A stretch of DNA of 64,000 bases from an uncultured Porphyromonadaceae bacterium. Lineage in GTDB: Bacteria > Bacteroidota > Bacteroidia > Bacteroidales > Muribaculaceae. Under the pieces are notes generated by a model. The model saw only the letters and a program-made list of their open reading frames with translations, was not told where the DNA came from and did no database searches. Every line of letters starts with the position of its first letter. The first letter of the stretch is position 1. This document shows positions 10,227 through 19,371 of this stretch, piece after piece. The stretch spans positions 25,079 to 89,078 of the forward strand of contig CANPMT010000003.1 in assembly GCA_947575235.1 (NCBI GenBank), read 5' to 3'. The position numbers were made by a program, and so were the translations under genes.

Positions 10227-10646
10227 ATGGCGAGAATATTAGCTGTTGATTATGGAAGGAAGCGTTGCGGAGTGGCAGTGACCGATGTGCTGAAGATATC
10301 GGCCAACGGATTGCCTACGGTGCGCAGCTGCGACCTCATGGCTTTCCTGAAAGATTACTGCAGCCGCGAAAGTGTTGAGGAGATAGTGGTGGGCGAACCG
10401 CGCGACATGCACGGCAATCCGAGCGAGAGCATGCGCTACATAGAGCCATTTCTCAAACAGCTCCGCAAAGAGATGCCCGATATGAAAATAGTGATGGTTG
10501 ATGAGCGTTTCACCTCATCCATTGCCCACCGTGAGATGCTTGCCGGAGGCTTCACCAGGAAGCAGCGGGCAGAGAAAGGGAAGGCTGACGAGATGGCCGC
10601 TGTGCTGATTCTCACAAGCTATCTCGACAGCCTCCGGATGTTCTGA
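10227..10646 (+). CDS. ruvX: Putative pre-16S rRNA nuclease / Holliday junction resolvase-like RuvX (YqgF)
   Basis: RILAVDYGRKRCGVAVTD; VGEPRDMHGN; VDERFTSSIAHREM; KGKADEMAAVLIL. Confidence 0.95.
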   Translation: MARILAVDYGRKRCGVAVTDVLKISANGLPTVRSCDLMAFLKDYCSRESVEEIVVGEPRDMHGNPSESMRYIEPFLKQLRKEMPDMKIVMVDERFTSSIAHREMLAGGFTRKQRAEKGKADEMAAVLILTSYLDSLRMF

Positions 10647-10671
10647 GTTATATTCTTGTCAGCGTTATAGC

Positions 10672-11652
10672 TTATTTTCTTGTTGGCTTTATAATAGAAG
10701 TCGGGTCGGCGGTGATTGTGTAGGGATGTCCCTTGCTTTTGTCGACGTTGAGGGTTATGATGCGTGTGCGTCGTGGGTTAGCTTTCTCATCGCTGTTGTG
10801 CACATGATAAACGTATCGCATATTGCCGTCATTATCGAAGAATACGTCACCGTGTCCTGAGCCTCTCTCACCAACGATTTTGGTGTTGATAATCGGGGAA
10901 GCGTCGCATTTGGTCCACGGTCCGGTAGGAGAGGGAGCCACTGCGTAGCCTACGGCATAGTCCGGGCTCATGAAATGGTTGGCTGAATAGAAGAGGTAAT
11001 ACATGCCGTCGAGTTTTATCACAGTCGGACCCTCCATGATAGGTACACTCGGATAAGCATCGGTATTTTCCCAAGGCCGGTCGTTGTTGAGGCATTGTGA
11101 GAGGGTTCCCTCCACGATATTGCCGTTCTCCATATCATATTCCCCCACCCATATGAAATTGCCATTGTTGAAACGCACATGGTAGAGATACCATTTTCCG
11201 TTGTCATACAGCAGGAAAGGGTCGATATTTCCGGCCGAGCCATCTACGGGGCGTATATTCTTCTGGGTGAAGAGAGTGGTAAGACGGGGAGCTTCGGCAA
11301 TTGCCACCTGTTCATTGGCGGTGTAAGCCAATTTATAGGAGCCGTCGTCAAGTTTGATGATTTGTGGGGCCCAGAAACCCTTGTCGCCGAAAGAGCCGCG
11401 GCCTTTTACTATAGGCATAGAGTCGGTAGGGTTGGCGGTGTGCCAGTTGAGGAGGTCAGACGATTCAAGGAGTGCGAAGCCCTCCGGACGGCCCCAGCGT
11501 GTTCCTGATAGATAGTATTTGCCATTTTCTGTATATACCGTAGGGTCGGCATAAAAGATTTCGTTGGTTTCAGTCATAGCGGAAGAATCGCCTGCCTGGT
11601 GAGCCGCAGCGGTCAGAGCACCGACGGCCATAAGGAATGAAAACCATTTCAT
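10672..11652 (-). CDS. Secreted glycoside hydrolase family 43-like protein
   Basis: Signal peptide; FYADPTVYTENGKYYLSGT, GSAGNIDPFLLYDNGKWYLYHV, IMEGPTVIKLDGMYYLFYSAN five-blade propeller motifs. Confidence 0.85.
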   Translation of the reverse strand: MKWFSFLMAVGALTAAAHQAGDSSAMTETNEIFYADPTVYTENGKYYLSGTRWGRPEGFALLESSDLLNWHTANPTDSMPIVKGRGSFGDKGFWAPQIIKLDDGSYKLAYTANEQVAIAEAPRLTTLFTQKNIRPVDGSAGNIDPFLLYDNGKWYLYHVRFNNGNFIWVGEYDMENGNIVEGTLSQCLNNDRPWENTDAYPSVPIMEGPTVIKLDGMYYLFYSANHFMSPDYAVGYAVAPSPTGPWTKCDASPIINTKIVGERGSGHGDVFFDNDGNMRYVYHVHNSDEKANPRRTRIITLNVDKSKGHPYTITADPTSIIKPTRK

Positions 11653-11686
11653 GTGTGGAAAAGGTGTTTAGTTAGGTTGATATTAA

Positions 11687-11719
11687 AAAACTGCGCCTCA
11701 TCGTCATGGGCGCAGTTTT
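11687..11719 (-). terminator. Rho-independent terminator downstream of rpmE2
   Basis: Perfect 11-bp arms aaaactgcgcc / ggcgcagtttt. Confidence 0.7.
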
Positions 11720-11750
11720 ATTTACGGAATCCTTTTGAGTCCGTGAAGTC

Positions 11751-12005
11751 TTATTTCTTTGAGCGGTTGCCGTAGCGGCTGCGGAATTTGTCGACGCGAC
11801 CTGCGGTGTCGACGAGTTTCTGCTTGCCGGTGAAGAAGGGGTGAGAAGAAGAGGTGATCTCAAGCTTTACAAGGGGATATTCCTTGCCGTCAACCTCAAT
11901 GGTCTCACGGGTGGCAACTGTTGAACGTGTGATGAAGATCTCTTCGTTCGACATGTCTTTGAATACAACCTCACGGTAGTTCTCGGGATGAATTTTTGCT
12001 TTCAT
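11751..12005 (-). CDS. rpmE2: 50S ribosomal protein L31 type B
   Basis: [30 protein letters not shown]...[28 protein letters not shown]; lacks zinc-binding cysteines. Confidence 0.96.
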   Translation of the reverse strand: MKAKIHPENYREVVFKDMSNEEIFITRSTVATRETIEVDGKEYPLVKLEITSSSHPFFTGKQKLVDTAGRVDKFRSRYGNRSKK

Positions 12006-12044
12006 TTTAATTTTCTGCAGTTAAAATTAATTTTTAGTTTGGGC

Positions 12045-12067
12045 TTGACAGGTCGCGATCCCGTCAA
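12045..12067 (-). promoter_or_regulatory. Candidate L31 leader hairpin
   Basis: RNA-sense UUGACGGG-AUCGCGA-CCUGUCAA, 8-bp stem with one G-U, located in the 5' UTR of rpmE2. Confidence 0.5.
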
Positions 12068-12075
12068 TTGGCCTG

Positions 12076-12107
12076 CAAAGTTACTAATTTTTTTTTAACC
12101 TCACAAA
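12076..12107 (-). promoter_or_regulatory. Putative promoter for rpmE2
   Basis: Reverse strand TTTG (12104-12107) - 20 nt - TAACTTTG (12076-12083). Confidence 0.65.
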
Positions 12108-12141
12108 TTTTGACACGTATGACGTTAAAAATCGTCATGAT

Positions 12142-12726
12142 TCACCTGTCTATCTGTAGCTTATCAATTACCTTCCAGAAATCGGAATATGATTCGCCGG
12201 AATGTCCAAGACGTTTAGCTCGGTTCAAAGCATCGGTCATCTTATCACAGTCAATCATTGAAGACACCCATTTCTCCTGACGCAGGAACACTTCTTTCTT
12301 ATCGAAGTTCGGTATATGCTTCCTTAGAACTTGAATAACCTTATTAGATGTACCGAAAAATCTGTTTGTATTTTCATAGTGAAGAAGAAACCAATATTCG
12401 ATTGATGGCATGCTACTCGCTATCACAACTTGGTTGTCGTGATCATATCGGCTATGAATCTCATTCATACGTATTCTCTCAACATCATTCCATTGGCGTA
12501 TATCTTCATCAAACACACAGATCACAGACGCACCTCCCGAAACGGCCTCTTGAATTCTTTGCTGGATGGTCTGCATTGACTCATCTCCAAAAAGGCTTGG
12601 CTGTAATACATAGGTATAGTGCCGAAGCTTTTTCAAGTGTTTGAGATACCAGTATTCTGTGATTCCGGCGCCGACTACAATTGTACGCGGATGACGTTGG
12701 TCTCTGACGTTTATCTTTCTTGCCAT
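12142..12726 (-). CDS. RloB-like (TOPRIM-related) protein
   Basis: TIVVGAGITEYWYLKHLKK (acidic position near N-terminus), VICVFDEDIRQWND acidic motif, SSMPSIEYWFLLHYENTNRFF, matching the RloB family pattern; downstream of an AAA_15-type ATPase. Confidence 0.8.
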   Translation of the reverse strand: MARKINVRDQRHPRTIVVGAGITEYWYLKHLKKLRHYTYVLQPSLFGDESMQTIQQRIQEAVSGGASVICVFDEDIRQWNDVERIRMNEIHSRYDHDNQVVIASSMPSIEYWFLLHYENTNRFFGTSNKVIQVLRKHIPNFDKKEVFLRQEKWVSSMIDCDKMTDALNRAKRLGHSGESYSDFWKVIDKLQIDR

Positions 12727-12729
12727 AGA

Positions 12730-13929
12730 TCAGTCTTTGATTTGAGGGAGTGCACCGAACACGCCATTCCTATATGCTTTGTCAAGATGTGTTATTTTGC
12801 TTAATCCTTTGAACTCGACTAAAGAATAAAGTTGTGAAGCTCCGGATTTATCTTTCTCGGTAAACCAGATATTGTCTTTTCTGATAAGATCATTGACCGT
12901 ACGCAACAGTCCATCGTAGTGGGTGGTAATCAGGAGTTGGCTCTGCGAGGATTCAAGAAGGAACTGACGGAGTATATACTCCATGATGTCAGGATGCAGG
13001 GAAGCATCCATTTCATCAATCATAAGAAATGAGCCGTTGCGACACAAATCAAACACGGCCGCCTCTATCCCAAGCAATCGGCGGGTGCCGTTGCTCTGAT
13101 GTCGTAAGTTCAATTCATATTTCTCCTTGCCGTGCTCATTTTCCACAGTATGTTCGAAGCCGAGTTTACGCAAGCCTCCATCATCAGGATGTTCATTCAA
13201 TCCGGTTATATTGAAGTCTGCCATATTCAGAAAATTAAGCATATAAGTTTTAAAATCCTGATTATCTTTTAGCAGACCTCTTGCAAATTTTGTCATATCA
13301 GTTTCCGGATATACAGTAGGCATAACCCCGTCATGTATCCACTTGCGGAAACTATCGACGTGATTGAATTTCATGTTCACGCGCCCCCGGGCAGCAAATA
13401 CCGACATATTTGGAAGGCAATTAAGAGATAATATCTTCAATGTCTCGCTGTCAATCTTCTGAACAGTCGGATTTGTCCTGATTATGGACTGTCCATCCTC
13501 ATACATACGTTCAAAAACCATGATCGGTTGGGTTGTCTTGTAGAAAGATAAACGTTCAAACAGGACAACTTTTTCCGTCAACCGAAGCTGATACCAGTAT
13601 CTGATACCCTCTATCCATATTTTAATATTGAACTCCGAAGGGGTATCGGGAGTAGAGCGGTCAAGCATGAAGGGTTCAATTCCTGTCTTACAGTCCATAT
13701 TTGAGGGATTGAATTTCCAGAAATTATGCAGTTCTTCAAGAGCATAAAGAAGATTGCTTTTCCCACTTGCGTTTGCGCCAAGCACAAGCGCAAGTCGTAA
13801 AAGCCTTGTTCCGTTAGACATTTCCACGACATGAGAAGCCTCGATACTTTTATCAGCAGTGGCTTCAAAGCTCAATACCGTTTCATTTTTGAACGATAGG
13901 ATATTCCTGAAAGATATTTCCTCAATCAT
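12730..13929 (-). CDS. RloA-like AAA/ABC-type ATPase (COG1106-like)
   Basis: ISFRNILSFKNETVLSFEA; Walker A LVLGANASGKSNLLYAL; Walker B-like SFLMIDEMDASLHPDIMEYILRQF; QLLITTHYDGLL. Confidence 0.85.
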   Translation of the reverse strand: MIEEISFRNILSFKNETVLSFEATADKSIEASHVVEMSNGTRLLRLALVLGANASGKSNLLYALEELHNFWKFNPSNMDCKTGIEPFMLDRSTPDTPSEFNIKIWIEGIRYWYQLRLTEKVVLFERLSFYKTTQPIMVFERMYEDGQSIIRTNPTVQKIDSETLKILSLNCLPNMSVFAARGRVNMKFNHVDSFRKWIHDGVMPTVYPETDMTKFARGLLKDNQDFKTYMLNFLNMADFNITGLNEHPDDGGLRKLGFEHTVENEHGKEKYELNLRHQSNGTRRLLGIEAAVFDLCRNGSFLMIDEMDASLHPDIMEYILRQFLLESSQSQLLITTHYDGLLRTVNDLIRKDNIWFTEKDKSGASQLYSLVEFKGLSKITHLDKAYRNGVFGALPQIKD

Positions 13930-14066
13930 ATATCGGGATTTTATTTATGCAAAATTAGTAAAAACGTCCGGATTTAAAAATAGAATTCAAAAATATTGTG
14001 ATTTTATTTTATGTGTCAAGTCACTTAGTGATGTCTGGCTTGGTATTTTATATCTGATTAGAAGCG

Positions 14067-14098
14067 AATCGGGGGACGGTCTATACCGTCCCCCGATT
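14067..14098 (-). terminator. Terminator hairpin downstream of the 14136-16484 gene
   Basis: aatcgggggacggt-ctat-accgtcccccgatt, perfect 14-bp arms. Confidence 0.75.
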
Positions 14099-14135
14099 TA
14101 TTAGAAACTGTTTCTTTGAAATTATGAATGCTTAC

Positions 14136-16484
14136 TTATTTCTTCACGATTTTTCTTACGGTGCCGTCTGAGTATTTCACTACGTATACGCCGGAGGCGT
14201 CGGTCGAGGTTACTTTGGCGCCGTCAAGGGTGTAGATGCCGGTGACGGCCGCGTCTGAGCCGATGGCTACGGGACAGATACCGTTGGTCTTCTCCGACAC
14301 CTTGATTCTCTTCTCGACACCGGGGGCGGATATGGTGAGGTCGCCATCCACAATCGCTGTAGTGTCATCGTGCGAGAGAATGAGACGGGCATCGCCATAA
14401 CGACCCTCTACCTTAGCTGTAAGACCGGTGAGCTGGCTCAATTCAAGCTCTGAACCGTCATAATAAGAGCCAAGTGCAACTTCTGTCACAGCACCGTCAG
14501 ATGTCACGATTGCCTCCTCTGTGTCGCAGGTGAGCCAGGGATAATAACCTTCGAGATTGATTGCGAAGGCGTTGTAGCAATCGCCATACTGACCCTCTAC
14601 ATAAGCCATCGGGGTGTAGCTTGTGCGGAAAACAGGGCTGTCAATCTTGATTTGCTTCTCAAGCCAGCCGTGGCAGAGATAGTTGGCATTCGGAATCATT
14701 GACTGGAGAGGAACGAAATACTCCACATTCTCTGAGTGGAAACCTGAGAACTTCGCGATATATGCCATATGCGAGTCGTCGATTACAGCCGGAGTGTCGA
14801 AAGTGAAAGGAATTGTGAGAGAATTCCAGGGGAGGTCGGTCTCAAGCTGGAGGATATCGGCATACTTGCAGACTGCAGTGGCGATAGCCTCATCCATAGG
14901 TTCGTACTCGTCGGTGCAAGGGATAATCTCGATTTTGAACTCGGCATTCTCGTTCATGGTGCCGAACCCGTTCACATGTACGCCAGTCACAACGAGAGGT
15001 GCCGTGGGGGCATAGATGAAGTTGAGGATAGACGTCACCTTCACCTCGTCACCCTCCGAGGGTTTCTCACCGTTGAGGGTGTAGGTGAGCCAGTAGAGGT
15101 CGGAGTTCACACTGTAGCCGAATACGGGGAGCGCGGGGTCGCCGATCTCCTCGGCATCGATGGTGAGTATGCCGAAACCGTCATTATTGAGGTCGAAGGG
15201 GAGAAGACCGAACTCATATAAGTTGCCGCCGCTTGAGAATTCCGGTTTGCCACCCATCTGCAGGTAGGTGACGGGCATAGAATAGCTGCCTGGGGAGGCA
15301 CCTTCGGCCGAGGCATTGAGCACCGGAGGATAAACGAAGTTGTTGCGGCATGTGTACTCGTCAGAGTAATCAGGGAAGTATGAGAGTGTGAGGAGATCCT
15401 CATTGTCAGACGTAGCGTTGCCGTAGGTCTCCGGGTCAGTGTAAGTCCATGAATAGGTGGCCTCACTGTTCTCCCAGTTGTTATACCATGTCACGGGTGC
15501 GAGCACGGGATACTGTGCTATGGAGGAATTCAGGGCAAGCCAGTCGGCCGAATTATCGAATCCCCAGTAGAGGGTCTCGAAAGGTGAGGTATAGGAGATA
15601 TCGGTGAGGGAGGGGAGACCCACACTCACGCAGTCAATAAAGACAGAGTTACAGTCAACGGCCTCATAGCGGAACGCTATCTCGATCTCCTGTCCGGCAA
15701 ATTCGTTGAGCGGCACGGTGTAGGGCTCGAAGCTGTCGAGGTAAAGAAGGTCAGTGGGCGACATATCCTGGAAACAATCCATCATGTTCCAGATTTGCTT
15801 CCAGTTCCCGTCTTCACCCTTCACCATTACGTAGAGGTTGCCATTCGTTTTACGGTCGCCGACGAACTCCATTGTGTCGAAATCAAGGTTGCCCAGGTCA
15901 TAGAAGAATAGTGGCCCGGTCATGAGCTGGAACGAGAGCTGTTCGTTGGCATTGGGTGTGATTTTAGGCATTATGAGCCATTCATCCTGTGGCAGAGCAT
16001 CCTGGCTGAAGCTGATGCCGACGGCGTAATTGCCATCCGGCACGCTGCTGAGGATAAAACCGTCGACAGTGGTTACGCCCCATTGCGCGGCTAAGTCGAG
16101 TTCGGGATCGCCGTTTGATACAACCGACCATCCTTCGGGAATCCAGTTCACGACGTTCAGGTCGCAACCTTCGAAGCTCTCCCAGAACTGCATTCCTTCA
16201 GGCATGGAGTCGGCAGCCTTGGCTTTTTTCATGCGGGCAGGATTGATTGTCGCCTGCAGGTCGATTGTGTTGAGTTTACGCAGACTGACCCCCTTGGAAT
16301 TGGAGAAAGTCTCGACAGAGGCTTTCGATGAGAGTTTTTTAACGGTGGAGGGGGAGAGCGCACGTCCTGTCTGTACTTTGGCAGCCGACACATTACGTAG
16401 AGGTGTGGCTGTAACTTCCGGAGCAGCAGCAAGGGCTGAGAACGCCAGCGACGATGCAAGGCCTAAGAGTAAAGCTTGTTTCAT
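14136..16484 (-). CDS. Secreted multidomain protein with T9SS-type C-terminal sorting-like domain (choice-of-anchor J-like N-terminal half)
   Basis: Signal peptide; MQFWESFEGCDLNVVNWIPEGWSVVSNG...DEWLIMPKITPNANEQLSF; C-term AAVTGIYTLDGAKVTSTDASGVYVVKYSDGTVRKIVKK. Confidence 0.75.
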   Translation of the reverse strand: MKQALLLGLASSLAFSALAAAPEVTATPLRNVSAAKVQTGRALSPSTVKKLSSKASVETFSNSKGVSLRKLNTIDLQATINPARMKKAKAADSMPEGMQFWESFEGCDLNVVNWIPEGWSVVSNGDPELDLAAQWGVTTVDGFILSSVPDGNYAVGISFSQDALPQDEWLIMPKITPNANEQLSFQLMTGPLFFYDLGNLDFDTMEFVGDRKTNGNLYVMVKGEDGNWKQIWNMMDCFQDMSPTDLLYLDSFEPYTVPLNEFAGQEIEIAFRYEAVDCNSVFIDCVSVGLPSLTDISYTSPFETLYWGFDNSADWLALNSSIAQYPVLAPVTWYNNWENSEATYSWTYTDPETYGNATSDNEDLLTLSYFPDYSDEYTCRNNFVYPPVLNASAEGASPGSYSMPVTYLQMGGKPEFSSGGNLYEFGLLPFDLNNDGFGILTIDAEEIGDPALPVFGYSVNSDLYWLTYTLNGEKPSEGDEVKVTSILNFIYAPTAPLVVTGVHVNGFGTMNENAEFKIEIIPCTDEYEPMDEAIATAVCKYADILQLETDLPWNSLTIPFTFDTPAVIDDSHMAYIAKFSGFHSENVEYFVPLQSMIPNANYLCHGWLEKQIKIDSPVFRTSYTPMAYVEGQYGDCYNAFAINLEGYYPWLTCDTEEAIVTSDGAVTEVALGSYYDGSELELSQLTGLTAKVEGRYGDARLILSHDDTTAIVDGDLTISAPGVEKRIKVSEKTNGICPVAIGSDAAVTGIYTLDGAKVTSTDASGVYVVKYSDGTVRKIVKK

Positions 16485-16806
16485 AAAAATGAGAGTTTAG
16501 TTGAATGACGGTGCACATGGTCAATGAGTATCTGAGTATGGGGATAACCTCATAAACAGGTGCCGATGTCAATTAAAAACAAATTTAGATAAACTTTCTT
16601 AAACAGCCAAAATAATTGGTGATAAATATTATGAAGCGGTTAAATAATGTAATATTCAATTACTTTTAAATGCTGTATAATTGAGGGTATGGAGATTGAG
16701 TTAAGTGGCAATATGACGTTTTATTGGGTGATGGATTGAGAGTGTAAAAGTAGCTGATTGCAATTTGATAAAATGAATACTAAGAAGCGGCTCCCCTGAC
16801 TTCACC

Positions 16807-16837
16807 TTTGAGAATATTGTAAAATGTAGTATCTTTG
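16807..16837 (+). promoter_or_regulatory. Putative promoter for the cobQ operon
   Basis: TTTG (16807-16810) - 19 nt - TATCTTTG (16830-16837), about 40 nt upstream of the cobQ ATG. Confidence 0.6.
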
Positions 16838-16877
16838 TGAAAAATTCTCTCCCCACAGATTGGAATAAAGGAAAGAC

Positions 16878-18362
16878 ATGAAAAAGTTATCCGCGATAAT
16901 GTTGGCCGGAACCGGAAGTGATGTAGGGAAGAGTCTTATTGCTACCGGATTGTGCCGTATATTCCGTCAGGACGGCTATCGTCCGGCTCCTTTCAAGGCC
17001 CAGAACATGGCTCTCAATTCTTATGCTACCCCCGACGGTCTTGAGATAGGGCGCGCCCAGGCAGTGCAGGCTGAGGCCGCAGGCCTCCCTTGCATGGTGG
17101 AGATGAATCCTATTCTTCTCAAACCGTCGGGCGAGCACACCTCGCAAGTGGTGCTCAACGGCAAGCCGTGCGGCAACCGCGATGCCTACACCTATTTCCG
17201 CAAAGAGGGTAGGGAGGAGCTTCGCAAGATTGCCCATGAGGCTTTCGACCGGCTTGGGAAAAGCTATAACCCCGTTGTCATGGAGGGGGCGGGAAGTATC
17301 TCCGAGCTTAATCTGCGCGAGGGTGACATCGTGAATATGTCGATGGCCCGATATGCCGATGCCAAGGTGATACTGGTGGCTGATATCGACCGCGGTGGTG
17401 TCTTCGCAAGCGCCTACGGCTCGATAATGCTGCAGACACCTGACGACCGTAAGCGGATAAGGGGGATAATCATAAATAAATTCCGTGGTGACCTGCGCCT
17501 GTTTGAGGATGGGCGCAAGATTATGGAGGAGATATGCGGTGTGCCGGTGTTGGGGGTAGTGCCTATGGCCAGCCATATCCATATAGATGAGGAGGATTCC
17601 GTGGCATTGGCTGCCAAAGACCGTCATGCGGTGAATGGCGAGGTTAATGTGGCTGTGGTTCTTCTGAAACATATATCCAACTTCACCGATTTCAATGTGC
17701 TGGAACGTCATCCACATGTAAATCTCTACTACGCCGCCTCACCTGATGACCTTGTAGATGCCGATATCATAATTCTCCCCGGCAGCAAGAACACACTCTC
17801 CGACCTGCTTGAGATCAGGCGCAGCGGTATGGCAAAAGCCATATGCAAGGCCAGGGAGGATGGCAAGAGCGTGATAGGGATATGCGGTGGATATCAGATG
17901 ATGGGGATGAGGGTGAGCGACCCGGCAGGGATAGAGGGTTCGGTAGCCGCTCTGCCAGGACTGGGGCTCCTCCCTGTAGAGACTGAAATCTCCGACAGCA
18001 AGACCACCCGTCAGGTTGAATTCCGCTTTTTGGATGATGGGAGGATATGCCGCGGTTATGAGATACATATGGGACGCACCTCGACACCCCGTCCGTTCAT
18101 TACGTTTGACGACGGTTCGCGCGAGGGTTGCATGGCAGATGAGAGATGTTTCGGCAGCTATCTGCATGGCATACTCGACAATGCCGCTGTGATTGACCAT
18201 CTGCTGAAGCCGTATCTCAGTGGAGAGTCAAAAGGTGAGGATTCACGAGAGGGTTTTGACGCTCAAGCGTTCAGAGAGAATCAGTATGACCTTCTTGCAG
18301 AATGGCTCCGTGAGTATATCGATATTCCCCGTCTTTATAAAATAATGGAGGAGGATGATTGA
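16878..18362 (+). CDS. cobQ: Cobyric acid synthase
   Basis: IMLAGTGSDVGKSLIATGLCRIFRQDGYRPAPFKAQNMALNSYAT; GICGGYQMMG glutaminase motif; YEIHMGRT; SYLHGILDN. Confidence 0.97.
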   Translation: MKKLSAIMLAGTGSDVGKSLIATGLCRIFRQDGYRPAPFKAQNMALNSYATPDGLEIGRAQAVQAEAAGLPCMVEMNPILLKPSGEHTSQVVLNGKPCGNRDAYTYFRKEGREELRKIAHEAFDRLGKSYNPVVMEGAGSISELNLREGDIVNMSMARYADAKVILVADIDRGGVFASAYGSIMLQTPDDRKRIRGIIINKFRGDLRLFEDGRKIMEEICGVPVLGVVPMASHIHIDEEDSVALAAKDRHAVNGEVNVAVVLLKHISNFTDFNVLERHPHVNLYYAASPDDLVDADIIILPGSKNTLSDLLEIRRSGMAKAICKAREDGKSVIGICGGYQMMGMRVSDPAGIEGSVAALPGLGLLPVETEISDSKTTRQVEFRFLDDGRICRGYEIHMGRTSTPRPFITFDDGSREGCMADERCFGSYLHGILDNAAVIDHLLKPYLSGESKGEDSREGFDAQAFRENQYDLLAEWLREYIDIPRLYKIMEEDD

Positions 18363-19371
18363 GGGGCATGGAGACGATATTTTCCGCTACGGCGGAAAAG
18401 TGAGGGTGAATTTCAGCACCAACATACCGCAGAGTGTCGACCATTCAGGACTGATGGCCCATCTTGCGGCGAAGGGTGACATCTTCCGCAATTATCCCGA
18501 ACCGACACCGGGGAGTGTGGAGCGAAAGCTGGCCCGGATGCACGGTGTGAGGCCGGAGAATGTACTGGTGGCTAACGGTGCTACCGAGATAATATATCTT
18601 ATAGCGCATGCTTACCGCTCAGGGAGGTCGGCTATTCTCTCTCCTACATTCACAGAGTATCAGGATGCCTGCCGTATGTTCGGGCATTCGGTGAGTTTTA
18701 TGGAATGTCCGGAGGAGATGCCGGAGGGGATGGATACGGTGTGGATTTGCAATCCCAACAATCCCACAGGGGAGGTCATTGAGAGGGGGCTGCTCCTCTC
18801 GGTGATTGACGCACATCCGCAGACTCTGTTTGTGGTTGACCAGGCCTATGCCTCATATTCAGTCAAGGAGGTGGCGGGAGTTGCCGACGTAATGGAGCGT
18901 GGGAATGTGGTGATGCTTCAGTCGCTCACAAAGCAATTCGTCGTGCCCGGACTGCGTATCGGCTATGCCATAGGGAGCGGCGAAGTGCTCGGACGATTGC
19001 GTGGGCTGCTCATGCCGTGGTCGGTAAGTTCAATAGCCATTGAAGCGGCCCACTATCTCCTTGACCATGCAGCCTCATATAGTATAGACTCCGTCACACT
19101 GCATTCGGAGGCGTTGAGGTTGGCTGAGAGGCTTCGGGCGTGCGGAATGACCGTAAGCGACACAGATTGTAACTTTATCCTTGCACGTCTTCCTCACGGC
19201 GAGGCCCGTGAACTTAAGGAATGGCTGGTGGAGAGATATGGGCTTTTGATACGCGATGCCTCGAACTTCGAGGGTCTTACGCCGCAACATTTCCGGGTGG
19301 CAGCCCAGACCTCCGGAGAGAACGATTTACTTATAAATGCAATTGAAGAATGGATTTCATCATATCGGTAA
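18355..19371 (+). CDS. cobD: Threonine-phosphate decarboxylase-like PLP aminotransferase (CobD/HisC-like)
   Basis: HGDDIFRYGGKVRVNFSTNIPQSV; WICNPNNPTGEVI; LTKQFVVPGLRIGYAIG; overlaps cobQ stop and precedes cbiB. Confidence 0.88.
   Translation: MIEGHGDDIFRYGGKVRVNFSTNIPQSVDHSGLMAHLAAKGDIFRNYPEPTPGSVERKLARMHGVRPENVLVANGATEIIYLIAHAYRSGRSAILSPTFTEYQDACRMFGHSVSFMECPEEMPEGMDTVWICNPNNPTGEVIERGLLLSVIDAHPQTLFVVDQAYASYSVKEVAGVADVMERGNVVMLQSLTKQFVVPGLRIGYAIGSGEVLGRLRGLLMPWSVSSIAIEAAHYLLDHAASYSIDSVTLHSEALRLAERLRACGMTVSDTDCNFILARLPHGEARELKEWLVERYGLLIRDASNFEGLTPQHFRVAAQTSGENDLLINAIEEWISSYR

Noticed and set aside
16485-16877. Cobalamin riboswitch upstream of cobQ
   Set aside because: No recognisable B12-box-like sequence by eye, and the promoter-like element lies too close to the ATG.
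16887-17717. 276-aa minus-strand ORF inside cobQ, and many other long opposite-strand ORFs (e.g. 19194-19745, 23102-23596, 54365-55015)
   Set aside because: Shadow ORFs fully antisense to clearly recognised genes with high-GC codon bias; no family motifs.
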